Shown: positions 25,784 through 36,327 of the stretch, in pieces
How positions within the stretch are numbered: the stretch's first letter is position 1
How the letters are laid out: each line of letters starts with the position of its first letter
Source: Eudromia elegans
Lineage: Eukaryota; Chordata; Aves; Tinamiformes; Tinamidae
DNA length: 64,000 bases
Reading direction: 5' to 3'
Assembly (NCBI GenBank): GCA_003342815.1
Contig: PTEX01000024.1
Coordinates: 5,248,799 to 5,312,798, forward strand
Position numbers and translations under genes: made by a program
Notes under the pieces: model-generated
The model's input: the letters and a program-made list of their open reading frames with translations, nothing else
The model's database searches: none
What the model was told of the DNA's origin: nothing

Positions 25784-25892
25784 GCGAAGGACGAGCTCCG
25801 CAGGCGATGGTGCTGAGGAGCTTTGCCTTCCGCTCGCCCTCCTGCGCGGCAGCCGTGCGTGGTGATGTGGATGTAAGGGCAGCGCTGGGACG
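25784..25892. other. CpG cluster
   Basis: About twelve CpGs in 110 bp, abruptly bordered on the left by AT-rich sequence with AATAAAG. The density is far above the surroundings. No gene is recognisable; an orphan CpG element or a GC-rich relic are both possible. Confidence 0.4.
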
Positions 25893-26157
25893 TGGCAGGG
25901 AGTTGTGCAAAAAGCCTCTTGCACCCCACGTTGTGCCCTTCCTTTTCTTGCCCAGCATTTGAGGAGTCAGTCTCAAAGCTGCTGTTACCTGACCGGTAAC
26001 TGCAGTGGTAGAGGAGCCTTCCTTGAGAGGGACAGATGCTCCCAGGTGTGTTCTGATAAACTGAGCTCTTTGCTTCCTTTCCTACCTTCATGGCTCATGG
26101 TAGCTGTTTTCATAAGAGGACCATCTTCAGAGGAAGGTGCAATGGTCGTGTTGTCAG

Positions 26158-26176
26158 TTTGGTTCCAAGAACCAAA
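26158..26176. repeat. 8-bp inverted repeat
   Basis: TTTGGTTC and GAACCAAA pair perfectly around a 3-nt loop, CAA. A minor structure in otherwise featureless sequence. Confidence 0.8.
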
Positions 26177-26218
26177 GTAAAATTCTGCTCAGCCTGTGGA
26201 AATTTGCCATGGGAGAGC

Positions 26219-26228
26219 ATATATATAT
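26219..26228. repeat. Short (AT)5 repeat
   Basis: Five AT units followed by GTATGT. A minor simple repeat. Confidence 0.75.
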
Positions 26229-27173
26229 GTATGTTTAATGTTGGTAACCCTTGTTGTGCCTGGGCCTGGGTTTGGATTTACCACCTGAGGATATTACCAA
26301 GGGTGCAGACGTTGCTGCTCTGATGTGGTGCTTGCACAGCCAGCCGGGCAGTGGGGGGGCCCCTTGGTCATGTCCTTGTTCCTGTCCTTGCCATGGTGCT
26401 TGCTCTGATCAAGTACAGCTCCTCCCTCTTTGTGCACCGCCTCCTGCCCCTTTGCTTTGTGCACCTTGGTCCTTCCTTCCCTCCTGAATCCAAAATTAAC
26501 TTCTCCCTGTTCTTCAGCGCTTCCACCTCATGAAGCCTCTGGTGCTCTGTGATTGCTGTCTGCTGAACAGCTGGAGCCAGGCTTGAAGGCAAAATCCTCC
26601 CTGCTTTCTCACTAGCAGTCAGGCTGTGATGCGCTGCCTCTTTGCGAAGGCAGATCCACATTCTAGATCAGGCTCTTTCCCTCTGGAGTTTTTCTGGGAA
26701 TACATCTCAAATCTGTGAGCATCAGCTACCAGGACAGCCCCAGTTCTGGAAAGTTTGCTTTGAAACAGCATCCACTATTCTGTGCCAAGTACCACAGCAC
26801 ATAAAAACTGTCTCCTGTAAAGGTTTTACAGCTTTTTTCCTGCAAAGAGGATTGCTCTTGGAGCACTGTGGCCACCTCTGTGTTTCAGCATTTGCCAGCA
26901 AAGACAGTGCAGGGTCTAATACACCTAGCTTTAGGCCAGAAAGAGGATATTTGGAGAAGCTCTGTGTAAAGAATAACACATTTAATTCTTTTCATGATCT
27001 TAGCTAGAAAACTCAGCATGAGTTTCAGCAGTGCTCCTAAGCGGCTAGTGTTTGAATAGGAAGGAAAGCACCTACTTTACCCAGCTCTGGCTGCCTTTTT
27101 GACTTCTTAACCAAGAAGGGAAGGGCTCAAAGTGTCCCTGGGCTGTGGAGGAGTCGGTTAATCTGCTCTAGTG

Positions 27174-27274
27174 CGGCTTGGAGCCCGCCAGCACCCTGGG
27201 CAGCTCCCGGTGACCACCGCACTGCTGGCCGGGGTGGCTGCACGTTCCTCACGCCCAACCGAGCGGTGACCGCG
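27174..27274. other. CpG cluster
   Basis: About twelve CpGs in 100 bp, similar in size and density to the cluster 1.3 kb upstream at 25.8 kb. Flanks are ordinary. No promoter motif or first exon is evident. Confidence 0.4.
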
Positions 27275-30200
27275 GTGTCCTAAGCTGAAGGGAACAACCA
27301 CAGCAAGGTCCAGAGCTGTCTCCTGTGCTCTGATATTTTTTTTCTTAAGCACTGCAATGCCCCATTGGATTTTGGTGGCTCCCACACCCTCAGGACTGCT
27401 TGCAGAAAGGCTGGACCCTTTTCTTCCTTGTGTGGAGCTTTGTCTTCTGGCTGCTGTGCAGCCATCTGGAGGTGCCAGCCAGCAGGCACTTGCTTGCCAA
27501 GCTGTCTCCTGCAGAGAGCAGGTAACACCTGCAAATTGTTTTCTGTGCAAACTATCAAGTATTTTGCAGGTGGCACTTGATGTGTTGATGTTCACCTGCA
27601 ACGAGCTAAATGGTTTGTACTGCGCCTGCCCCAGGAGCCTCTCCTCTTGCTTGCACAGCAGCAGTTGCTACGTCTTAGGTCCTCTGGGTGGCCTCTTTTG
27701 TGGGGAGTGTGGCAGCACAGGCATCTGAACAGATCATCCCAAAGAGGATTTCCAAAGCTGGGATTTGCTGGATTAATTTTGTACTATTGAAAACAGAAGT
27801 GAACTTGTTCTCTTGGGTTGGAATTTGAGGATGAAGCTTGCGGTAAGAAATAGATAAAGGATGATGGAGGCCGTGGTAGTGAAGGGTGCGTGTAAATATG
27901 GATGTGTGTTTGGAGATCTGCTTTATTTCTTAGCTATGTTGATAATTCCATGTGTGTTGCATAGGTGGTGTGCTATGAGACAGGCCAAAGGGAAAGTGCA
28001 ATAGCAGATTATAGAATTTAATGTCCACTTATAGCACAAGAAACTAACCAAGTGCTGCTTTTTCTGTAATAGTTTACATTGTGCTTTGGTTTAATATAGG
28101 AGACCTTAAGAATCTCTTCAGCAGAGCTGTAGAAGCCACTAACAGTAGAAAAATGGAATATTTTATGGTAAAAATTGTGTATTATCAGCATACATCTAAG
28201 GAGTAATAACTGGGAAAATAACTTTAAAAAGATGTGAAAATTCTTAGCTCTACTGCTTCAGTAGTCATTTCAATCTGAGTCTCCAATGATCTAATTGAAA
28301 ACTGCCTTGTGTATGTTCATGCAGCCCTAGTGGGAGTTGAAATAACAGGCATTGCTTTCTGAATTTTCCTAGCGCTCTGCTTATCAAATAGCGTGCAGCT
28401 TATTATCCATTTACCTAGATATTTGCACAATACAGTCCCTGGACTTGGTCTTGCAAAGATCTGGAGTTTGGAAGATAAAATGGAAGTCTCAGATAAGTTA
28501 CTTTCAATTGAAGACTGTCCTGATTGTCCCCTGATCCATGACAACTGTGTGTCTTGCCTGCTCTAAACAGGAGGGCTCTGTCTATATGAGCCACCTTCCT
28601 GCCACCTGCTGCTTGGTCTTTTCCTTAGTATGATGGAGGAAATTCTGCCCTGGATTGTGGAGGACGTTGGAGGAGAACTCGTCTCCCACACTTTGCTATC
28701 GTATATAAATGGAAACCTCTGCAATGAACTGAATAATTGAGTGGTTTAAATGCAGTTTCTCTTGGAGGAAAAAAATTAAGGCAATATTTTAATTATATTT
28801 AATATTAATCCTGCAGAGACACACAAGCTAGCATGATTTACTTAATTCAGCAGTATATTCTTCTCAACTGAATTATGTGTAATTGTGTGGACATGGTCAC
28901 TTTAAATATTTTATGGGCTTGTGTAATGTAAGACAGTGCAGCTTGTGGAGCCAGCAAGAAATATGGCTGTATAACTTTTTCTTAATTTTATTTCAGCTGT
29001 TTAATAATTCATTTTAACTGGATTTTGAGCATCACTATGAGTTCACGGCTAGAGTGTGGTCTGCTGCTGTAGCTATTGAATAGAAAAGTCAGATGAGTGA
29101 GAAGGCGTCTCAAAAGTGGCCAGCTCAGATGCAATATTCAATCTCAAGGTTGTGGCCTAAGGAGAAACTCTGTTCTCCTTAGTCCTGTTGGCTGCTTCAG
29201 GGGCGAAGTATGTTAGAGGCTTGAGCTGGCTGGGGACTCTGTGACAGGTCAGTCACGTCTCGTGCAAAAGGCACGCTTGCCAAAAGTCTTTTAACAAAGA
29301 GGAAGGATTGCTCTGGAGACTTGTCTTGTAAACCATGCTGGTGAACCAAGAGCAGAGAGAGCCCAAAGCTTCCACAGCCCTGGCTGTAGGGGCAGATGAA
29401 CAGGGAATCTACCTCTGGGCAGAGGTTCATGATGTGAACAGATATCTGCACACGTATTTTGTGCTTTGGGGTGACATAGAGCCTCCTAAGGCTGCCACTC
29501 TCATCTAATGTCGCCCTGTTAATAAAAATCTTTTATTGTCAATGACCATGACGTAACTGTGTTCTCACTTCAAGAGTCCCATTTTAAGGCAAAAGATGAT
29601 TAAAACTTGCACATTTCATACAAGTGAAATGCTTTATGACCTGAGTTTAAAAATTTATACTTGTAGGTCTTTGCTTATTAATGGTGTGTTGCTTCTACCC
29701 CACTAGGGAATCATAACTTGATATAATGTAGCCTAATACTTTTTGCTTTACTTAGTAGTAAATGTCCAGATTTTGTCAGTTCTTTCATTTCCCTGAAATC
29801 AAAACTGCCTCTTGAGCCTGGAGATGTAATTGCTGTGAAGAGGGACAGCAACTGCAGGAAGGCAGAGAGACAAGGACAGGCAGAAAGGAGCACAGACTGC
29901 TGCTGAGCGCTCTCCATGGGCGTAGCCTTTGCTTCCAGGGATTCTGCATCTTCTTCCCCATCAACCTCGATGCCCAGAAATCCTGGTGGAGAATGCTGCT
30001 TTGGGAGATGGTTTAATCTTGCTCAGACAGATGGCCTGGAGGCAGCCCTTCTTTGGAAGACCTTGTTCTCTCTCCCTGGGAGTTGAGTAGTAAAGATCTC
30101 CTAGTTCTTCAGCATTGGATCTGATGCTCACCGAGAGGCACCTTCCATCTCTAGGAATCTGACTTGTTCCTCTTTCCCTCCTCTTCCTCCTGCCCTATAT

Positions 30201-32739
30201 CTGTAGATACCACCAGGCTGTATCAGGGCTAGTTTACAAATAGCTCAAAGTTAGAGGTATTTCTCATTGAAAAAGTTTATCTGAAAAATGTTACCTACTG
30301 CTTGCAATGCTAGACAGCATATTTTGAGACATGTGTGTTTTGACAAAGCTAGCTCTGTCATACAATTTGGTTATGAATATTTTTATACCAGCACTTAAAT
30401 GTTGGGCTTCAACTGCTCAGCTGTAAGAAAATATATTTATAATCTCTTTAGTTGCATATTCTTGTGTGCTGTGAAAGAGTTGGTTAGACTCAGTTGTAAC
30501 TCTTCCAGATAATGTTAAAAATAAATATTTTTAGGAAAAAGGAACTGCAAACAGAATCTCTGACAGCAGCTTTTCATCTGATGATACCAAAAGCAACTTC
30601 AGAGCTCCCTGTGAAGCTTGCCAGTAAGCTGAATGCTGCTCTTGGAAAGATCCCACACTTGGATTTGAATACATTAGCCTACCATGTTGTATAGATGGCC
30701 AAAAGAAGTTCTACTTTTAGACAAAGCACCTGTCCCTTCTGCCTCTGGTTTTGTGCCTCAGATTCCCTCTGGCAGCAAAAAGGGATAAAGCAGCTCTGTC
30801 CCATTTTGAAAAGTGCCATTGGCACCACAGTAGTCTGTGCTTACCTTCCAGAGGTACCACTCTATTCCCCTCTGGCCCCAGTCTATCCCTGAAGCCTCTG
30901 TTTGTACCTCCTAGGTAATTTTCAATATTTTGATCCTTGGCATCATTCTGGGCAAGGCAAGAGGGAGCTCTGCAAGAGCAATGCTTGGGCCTTACAGTGC
31001 TGCAGAGTAAGGCTGCAGTGCCAGATGTGCTTGGAAAACTCTGCCCTAGGTTAAGAGGTAGAACAGAAACATCGTGTCCTTGCAGCAGATTGCATTGCTG
31101 TGCTCTTGCATTGATGTCTTGACAAGTGGGAATTGCACGTATGTGTTGGAATTGACATTGCATTGAGACTGAGACCTGAATGGGCAGGTGCTTGTACTAA
31201 AATCTCTCCTTTTGCAAAAAGAGGCTTGAGAAAATTACATGTGTTTTGTTCTATCGAACACTTTCTGATGAGAGATCTGTTTGAACCACGCTGGTTATGA
31301 TACCATGGGTAGTTGACGTGTTTCCCGATTGCTTGAGCTGGACTCCTCTTAGACACACTTCTAACAGCATGCTCAGTGTTGCAGAGCAAAGCTCCTTCAG
31401 CGTGTTTGAATCTTTTGTTTGAGCAAATGTTTATGCCCCTCACTGTATCATCTGAAAGATTCCCAGAAAGCAAACATGAGTACAGCTAAACAAATAATTT
31501 ATTTGAGCAAACACTCATAGGAAAGCATGCTGACACACTTGCAGGGATGGAGCTTTCTGCAGTACAGGGGTTGATAGAAGCAAAGACTGTAGCTATGTCA
31601 AGGAAAGGTGCAGGGCAGATGAACTTGCTTGTTTTTGTTCTTTTATAAGCCTGAAGTTAACATCTTAACAACTTCTAGCTTTTGCATGTGAGTGCTGGGA
31701 GACTGGTAATTACCATAAGTGATGAGAAGGTTGATTAATGCAGCCTAGCCTGGTAATAACACCTACTTTAGAAGGTGAAAGCTTTTCTGTGTGTATACTC
31801 CTGTGTATTACAATAGAACATGCAGCCAGGAATTCAGTGTTTTCCTCATGACTCCTGGCATGTTGAGTCATCACACAAGCCTCCGTTCCCTCTTCGGTAT
31901 TCATTTATTTCATCACCTTATTTAAAATGACGTCGAAGAAAGGGTATTGAAAGCCTCTAGCTTTTTATTCAGTATGTGTAAAAGGAGAGAGAGGAGGGGA
32001 AAAAAGCCCCACCACCCTGTATTTATTAAGCAGTGAGCATCCACACAGTGCCGGAGCCGAGCTGGAAATAGAACGGTGACTTCACCAGCTAGTTTTATAA
32101 TGGAAAAACTGCAGTTAGCATATATTTTGCAATGCATGTGGTTGATAAAGCAGTGTGAACAGCTTTGCAATGACTGAAACTTCATAATTATATCAACAAG
32201 AAGAATGAGTCACTATTTAGATAGGGAGTCAGTTCGGTGGTGCTTTTTTCTAAGAAGTCTTAAGGCTCCAAGAATCTAACAATCTGTGAATAAATAACTG
32301 CAATTTAGCTCATCAGCAATGGTGTTGCACTTCTTATTGCCTTTGAACTTGCTTAAATCTTCTAGTTTCAGTAGGAAAGCTGCAATTGCAACTATATAAT
32401 TGTCTGGATAACTGTTACTGCGTGTAATGTCATTACTCACAGTTTAGAGTAGCCGAGTGTGTTTGATTTGGGGGCATAGCAGTAGCATGTAGAAGTACCC
32501 TCTTCAGCTAAATGCTAGGAGACAGCAAATTTTTAGGAGGTTGGAGGAAGCTATTACATAAGGACAAATATTTACCTAATGTAATCAAACTCCTCTTTTA
32601 AATCAGAACAATGGTGGGAGTGCAGTTACTATGGTTCTGTGTAATTTTGTGCTATATTTGGTAAAGTTTGGCAGGACTAACGCTGCAGCTGATCATCTGA
32701 TTTTGAACAGGAAGATAAAAATATGGCAGGTTTGCTTTC

Positions 32740-33600
32740 CCAGCCTGTCCTCGGATGATGGCGCAGCCTCCCTCGGGAGCCCTGGCAAGGAGAACTAACC
32801 CCATGGAGCGTTTACGGACCAGGGCAGTGCTCGCTGCCCAGCTGTGAGGCTGCAGCATGATGCTGAAAGGTGCTCCCTGTGGAAGGAGCTCAACGCGGTC
32901 TCCTGCACCTGCACGCACAGAGTGTGGGGCTGAAGGCACCTGTGCCCTGGCCTCCATCCTCATCTCCATGGAGAACTTCTGCACTCCCCGAGCAGATTCT
33001 CTCTCTTTGGCCCAGCTCCTTGGGCTGCTGCGTGCCTGCCTTTTCTGTCTCCTCTTGTTGCATGGCGCTCTGCTTTGGTTCTGCCTCTCTGCTTCTGGAT
33101 GAGCTGTTTTCTGCCTACCCACCTCATGGGCACGAAGTACCCTGTGCTGCCTCGGGGCCCTGAGGGGCTTTAACAAACTTGAGCTGCTTCATCGCCATCG
33201 ACTTGCAGACGATCTGGCTGAACTTGCTGCTGTCTCCAGGTGCCTGGAGCCCTTGTTGGATGCTGTGGGACAGGTCCTGGCTGTGGAAGCCTCTGCCTTC
33301 TGGCTGGGGTGTTGGGCTCAACCCTTGACTCCCCATCCCTGAGGGAACAGCTGGCCTCAAGGTCCCTGGTGTGTCCCCATTCTGGGGTCCATGAAGGTAG
33401 TAACCTTGGTTCTGGGGACAGCCCAGTATGCTGGTGTTGAGGGTGAACCGATGTCGCCCGTGTGCTGGCTGCAGGACAGGCCCATTCTCTGACACGTTGT
33501 GTTGCTGCAGTTGCCATCTTCCAAAGGGCTGCTCATCTCAAGCTGGTGAAGGTGACGGTAAAGCATCCTCTGAGTCACGGTCTTGGCCTTGAAATGGGGA
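32740..33600. other. Largest GC-rich block, with long overlapping open frames
   Basis: About 860 bp of clearly GC-richer sequence. Minus-strand open frames cover 32,652-33,176 (174 codons), 33,124-33,495 (123 codons) and 33,357-33,578 (73 codons), and partly overlapping + strand frames also exist. The 33,124-33,495 frame reads as a Gln/Pro/Ser/Gly-rich peptide with peptides such as QNQGYYLHGPQNG and SKFSQIVCKSMAMKQLKF, and its last third has mostly G or C at third codon positions. I do not recognise the protein. It could be a decayed exon, a retroposed fragment, an unannotated lineage-specific exon, or only high-GC sequence poor in stops. No strong splice sites flank it on the minus strand. 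Confidence 0.35.
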
Positions 33601-33917
33601 TTTACTGACCTTCAAATCTGCGCTGGAGAATGTACTCTTACCTGAGCCTTCTTGGGATACCCAGCTGTGTCAGGTGATGGGTACGTGGGGGTGCTGAAAT
33701 GGGAGTAAGCTTGAATATGGAGTGTGCATTTTTTTATCTCTTTTTTTTGAGTTCTTGCAATTTCTGATTGTCACTCAGGACTTTAAACACAAGCCTGTGG
33801 TAATTAGAGCTAATTAGCACAATCTCAGTAAATCATCCACCAGCTTGAGCCATCCTATGGCACAGAGCCTTTGCATACTTCCTAAGTAACCTAACCTTTT
33901 GGAGTGTTTCATGCTTC

Positions 33918-33979
33918 NNNNNNNNNNNNNNNNNNNNNNNNNNNNNNNNNNNNNNNNNNNNNNNNNNNNNNNNNNNNNN
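33918..33979. other. Assembly gap (62 Ns)
   Basis: A run of 62 undetermined bases. The right edge is a run of ten A followed by five C (33,980-33,994), so the missing sequence is probably a homopolymer or simple repeat that stopped sequencing or assembly. Any open frame drawn across it is an artefact. Confidence 0.99.
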
Positions 33980-36150
33980 AAAAAAAAAACCCCCAAACAC
34001 AGAGCAGAAGAGAAAGCAGAATTTTCTTTCGACAGCAGTTGTTGTTTTGTTTTCTTTAGCTCCTTTGTCGTACTCACTGTTTCCAATTGCGTTAGACGCT
34101 GAAGTTACTGGAGGATTGGAGAGTGCAAGGACCATGTGTCTGGGCATTATACACAGAGGGGCTGTGCTACATATTTATGTGGTAGATGCGCTGACAGATT
34201 AAATATTGCAGCTGGCAGATAGTCTGGAAGGTAGAAGGAAGAGCTGTATAAGGCTTGGCTAAAAATATTTTTCAGAAATGGCATCAAATGCTTGGTTATT
34301 TCAGTCTTGTGTTCGTGTAAATTAGATCCTGTTGATACAATGATCTAGAGTCATCTGTACGTAGCATTTCATAAAACTATAAGGAGTGAAATCATTTTTC
34401 TTTAGGAGCGTTTATGGTTCTAACAGATTTTTTTAAATTATCTTAATGCTTTTTAGGTGATTCTATTTTTTCTCTTGTTTCATTGTCACTGTATTTTAAC
34501 CTGTTCATTAAAATACTTAATTTACCAATATTGAAAATAACGGGAGAAATATAGACTTTTGGAGCATATAGGCAGAAGGATTGCCCTAATGCATTCAGAC
34601 ATGCAACTTTCCTTTGTCCCTAGGTAATCATGTCAATTTACCTTAATGAGCAGTGCTTCAGTCTAGTCTGTTTTGCTGGAGATGCTGGGCAGTGGCAATG
34701 ATAGGGTCACTAGTCCAATTGAGTGGTTTTCAAGCTGAGCACAACTTGGACTACAGAAATGCCTGGGGGAAGTGTAAAATACTGTATTATTGAGCATGCA
34801 GGGCACTTTGTTTGCTGTTTATGTTATAAAGAGTAGATAGGATTCTTTATTTTGCCTTCTGGAAAGGGAACTCATGCACAGGAAAATCTGCAAATTGCTG
34901 GTCTACAGAGCTAAACATTGAATCCAGAGCTGAGACCTTCCAGCAATAAATTTGACTTGGCAGCTTGCCCTGATGAAGTGGTTATCTTTCTGGGTCATAG
35001 TCCTACAATTATTTTGGTATAGCAGTGTCTACCTAGGTCCTGGGGAGAAGCTGGAATTAGTTTGTGTGTAGCCCTTTGGGGGTGTAAAATGCTTTATGTA
35101 TGCCCATGCTTTATGTATATTGATGATTTACTTGGCAATTTGGAGGAGGCGCTGGCTCTGAATAGCCTGAAAACAAACTTTGAACACCAAGGCTGGAGGC
35201 TTATTTGAGGTCTCGAAAGCATCCAGCCCTCCTGCATCTGGAGAAGGGGGTCTGGTTTGTGCAGGACACTCTGGTACTTGCTTTGTCAACTGGAAACATT
35301 ATTTACTACTCTCTCTCCTTAAAGAAAAGCTTCAACAAGATCAGCTGAGCTGTCTGGATGGCAGACTGGCAGGTCTGTAGGCAGGTAAAATTGCTATAAG
35401 CTTGTTCCTAGGCTTCTTTGGTTAAGGTCAGGAAGAATAGAGCTTGAAGAGCTTGAAGGAAATAATAGGATGATTTACCTACTCTAGCTCTTTCCTTCTG
35501 TTGTGCACAGAAGTGCCCTTTCCTTACAGGTAAGGAAATATCTTCAGCCAGTTTTGATACCTGTTTTTTCTTGCCCAGTGCATGGGTGCTTCCTTTCCCC
35601 AAGGATGCATGGTCTGGCCACACTTCTTCCCCTCCATCCTGCTGCCTTTTGGTCCTTTGGAAAAATCTATTCAGAAGCTGGTGCTTGCATATGCTGCTTG
35701 TGCATGGCCTGCAATATGCAAATTTCAAATAAAATTACCAGAATGGTTAAGTCCGCTTCACTGTTTATAATTTTCTTAAGAGTCTGAAGATTTATGAATG
35801 CTGTCCACAATTCACACCACTTAGGGACTCATAACTAAGAAAACCCTGAGGCAGGCATTTTATTTGCAAATATAAACTTTACTCTGGACTCCCTCCAGGA
35901 CCTCTCTGTGTAATTCTTGCTCCCTATGGAAAGTGGGCTTAAAAAGAAGCAATCCTTTGATATACCTCAATAGGAGGTGTGAAACCAATCTGCTCAATCT
36001 GCTAAAAGGAGTCAGCAAAGTAACTTGATTCAGGCTGCTAAAGTATTTCCATTGATCGTTCGTAAATAGTAGCTGTTCCAGAGGTACATGTTACCAGTTT
36101 GGGGTGAGTTTCTTATTGATTTATGCCATTTACTTTTTCTTTCTTTAAAG
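33980..36150. other. Noncoding stretch
   Basis: Begins with the poly-A edge of the gap. AT-rich, with a minor 13-bp direct repeat ATGCTTTATGTAT at 35,089-35,101 and 35,106-35,118. No gene recognised. Confidence 0.65.
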
Positions 36151-36327
36151 ATGTTTGTTTTTATCTAGAAGATATTCTTGATCCAGCCAAAAAACCTCTT
36201 CTGAACCTAAAAATATCCAGTGAGATTGAAGAAGAAACCAGATTGAGCAAGAAACATTTAATTTTACCTCTCTGTAAAGGATCCATTGGGAGATTTTTAT
36301 GGAAGGGCTTGTGCTATAACTTGTGTG
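36151..36327 (+). other. Exon-like segment with consensus splice borders (unrecognised)
   Basis: A pyrimidine-rich tract ending TTTCTTTCTTTAAAG sits directly before 36,151, and the consensus donor GTAAGT starts at 36,328. The 177 bp between them (59 codons) are open in one frame that enters and leaves in the same phase, so the exon could be spliced in or out without a frameshift. The peptide includes YLEDILDPAKKPLLNLKIS and later GSIGRFLWKGLCYNLC, with a Glu-rich middle. Outside the borders the frame soon ends: TGA lies two codons past the donor. I do not recognise the family, and no partner exon is evident in the window. A chance open frame of this length is not rare in 64 kb; what is unusual is its coincidence with both splice signals. 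Confidence 0.25.

Larger units (their letters stand above)
20400..32739. other. Noncoding stretch
   Basis: Apart from the 49-bp-period repeat at 24,686, the polypyrimidine tract at 23,277 and the CpG clusters at 25.8 and 27.2 kb, I see nothing specific. Open frames of 120-161 codons (for example 22,299-22,784 minus and 26,642-27,007 plus) show no recognisable domain or splice support. From 27,850 to 29,700 and 31,500 to 32,650 the sequence is AT-rich with no frames of interest. Confidence 0.65.

Noticed and set aside
33814..34147. Open frames crossing the N run
   Set aside because: The undetermined bases are artificially read as open, so the frames have no meaning.
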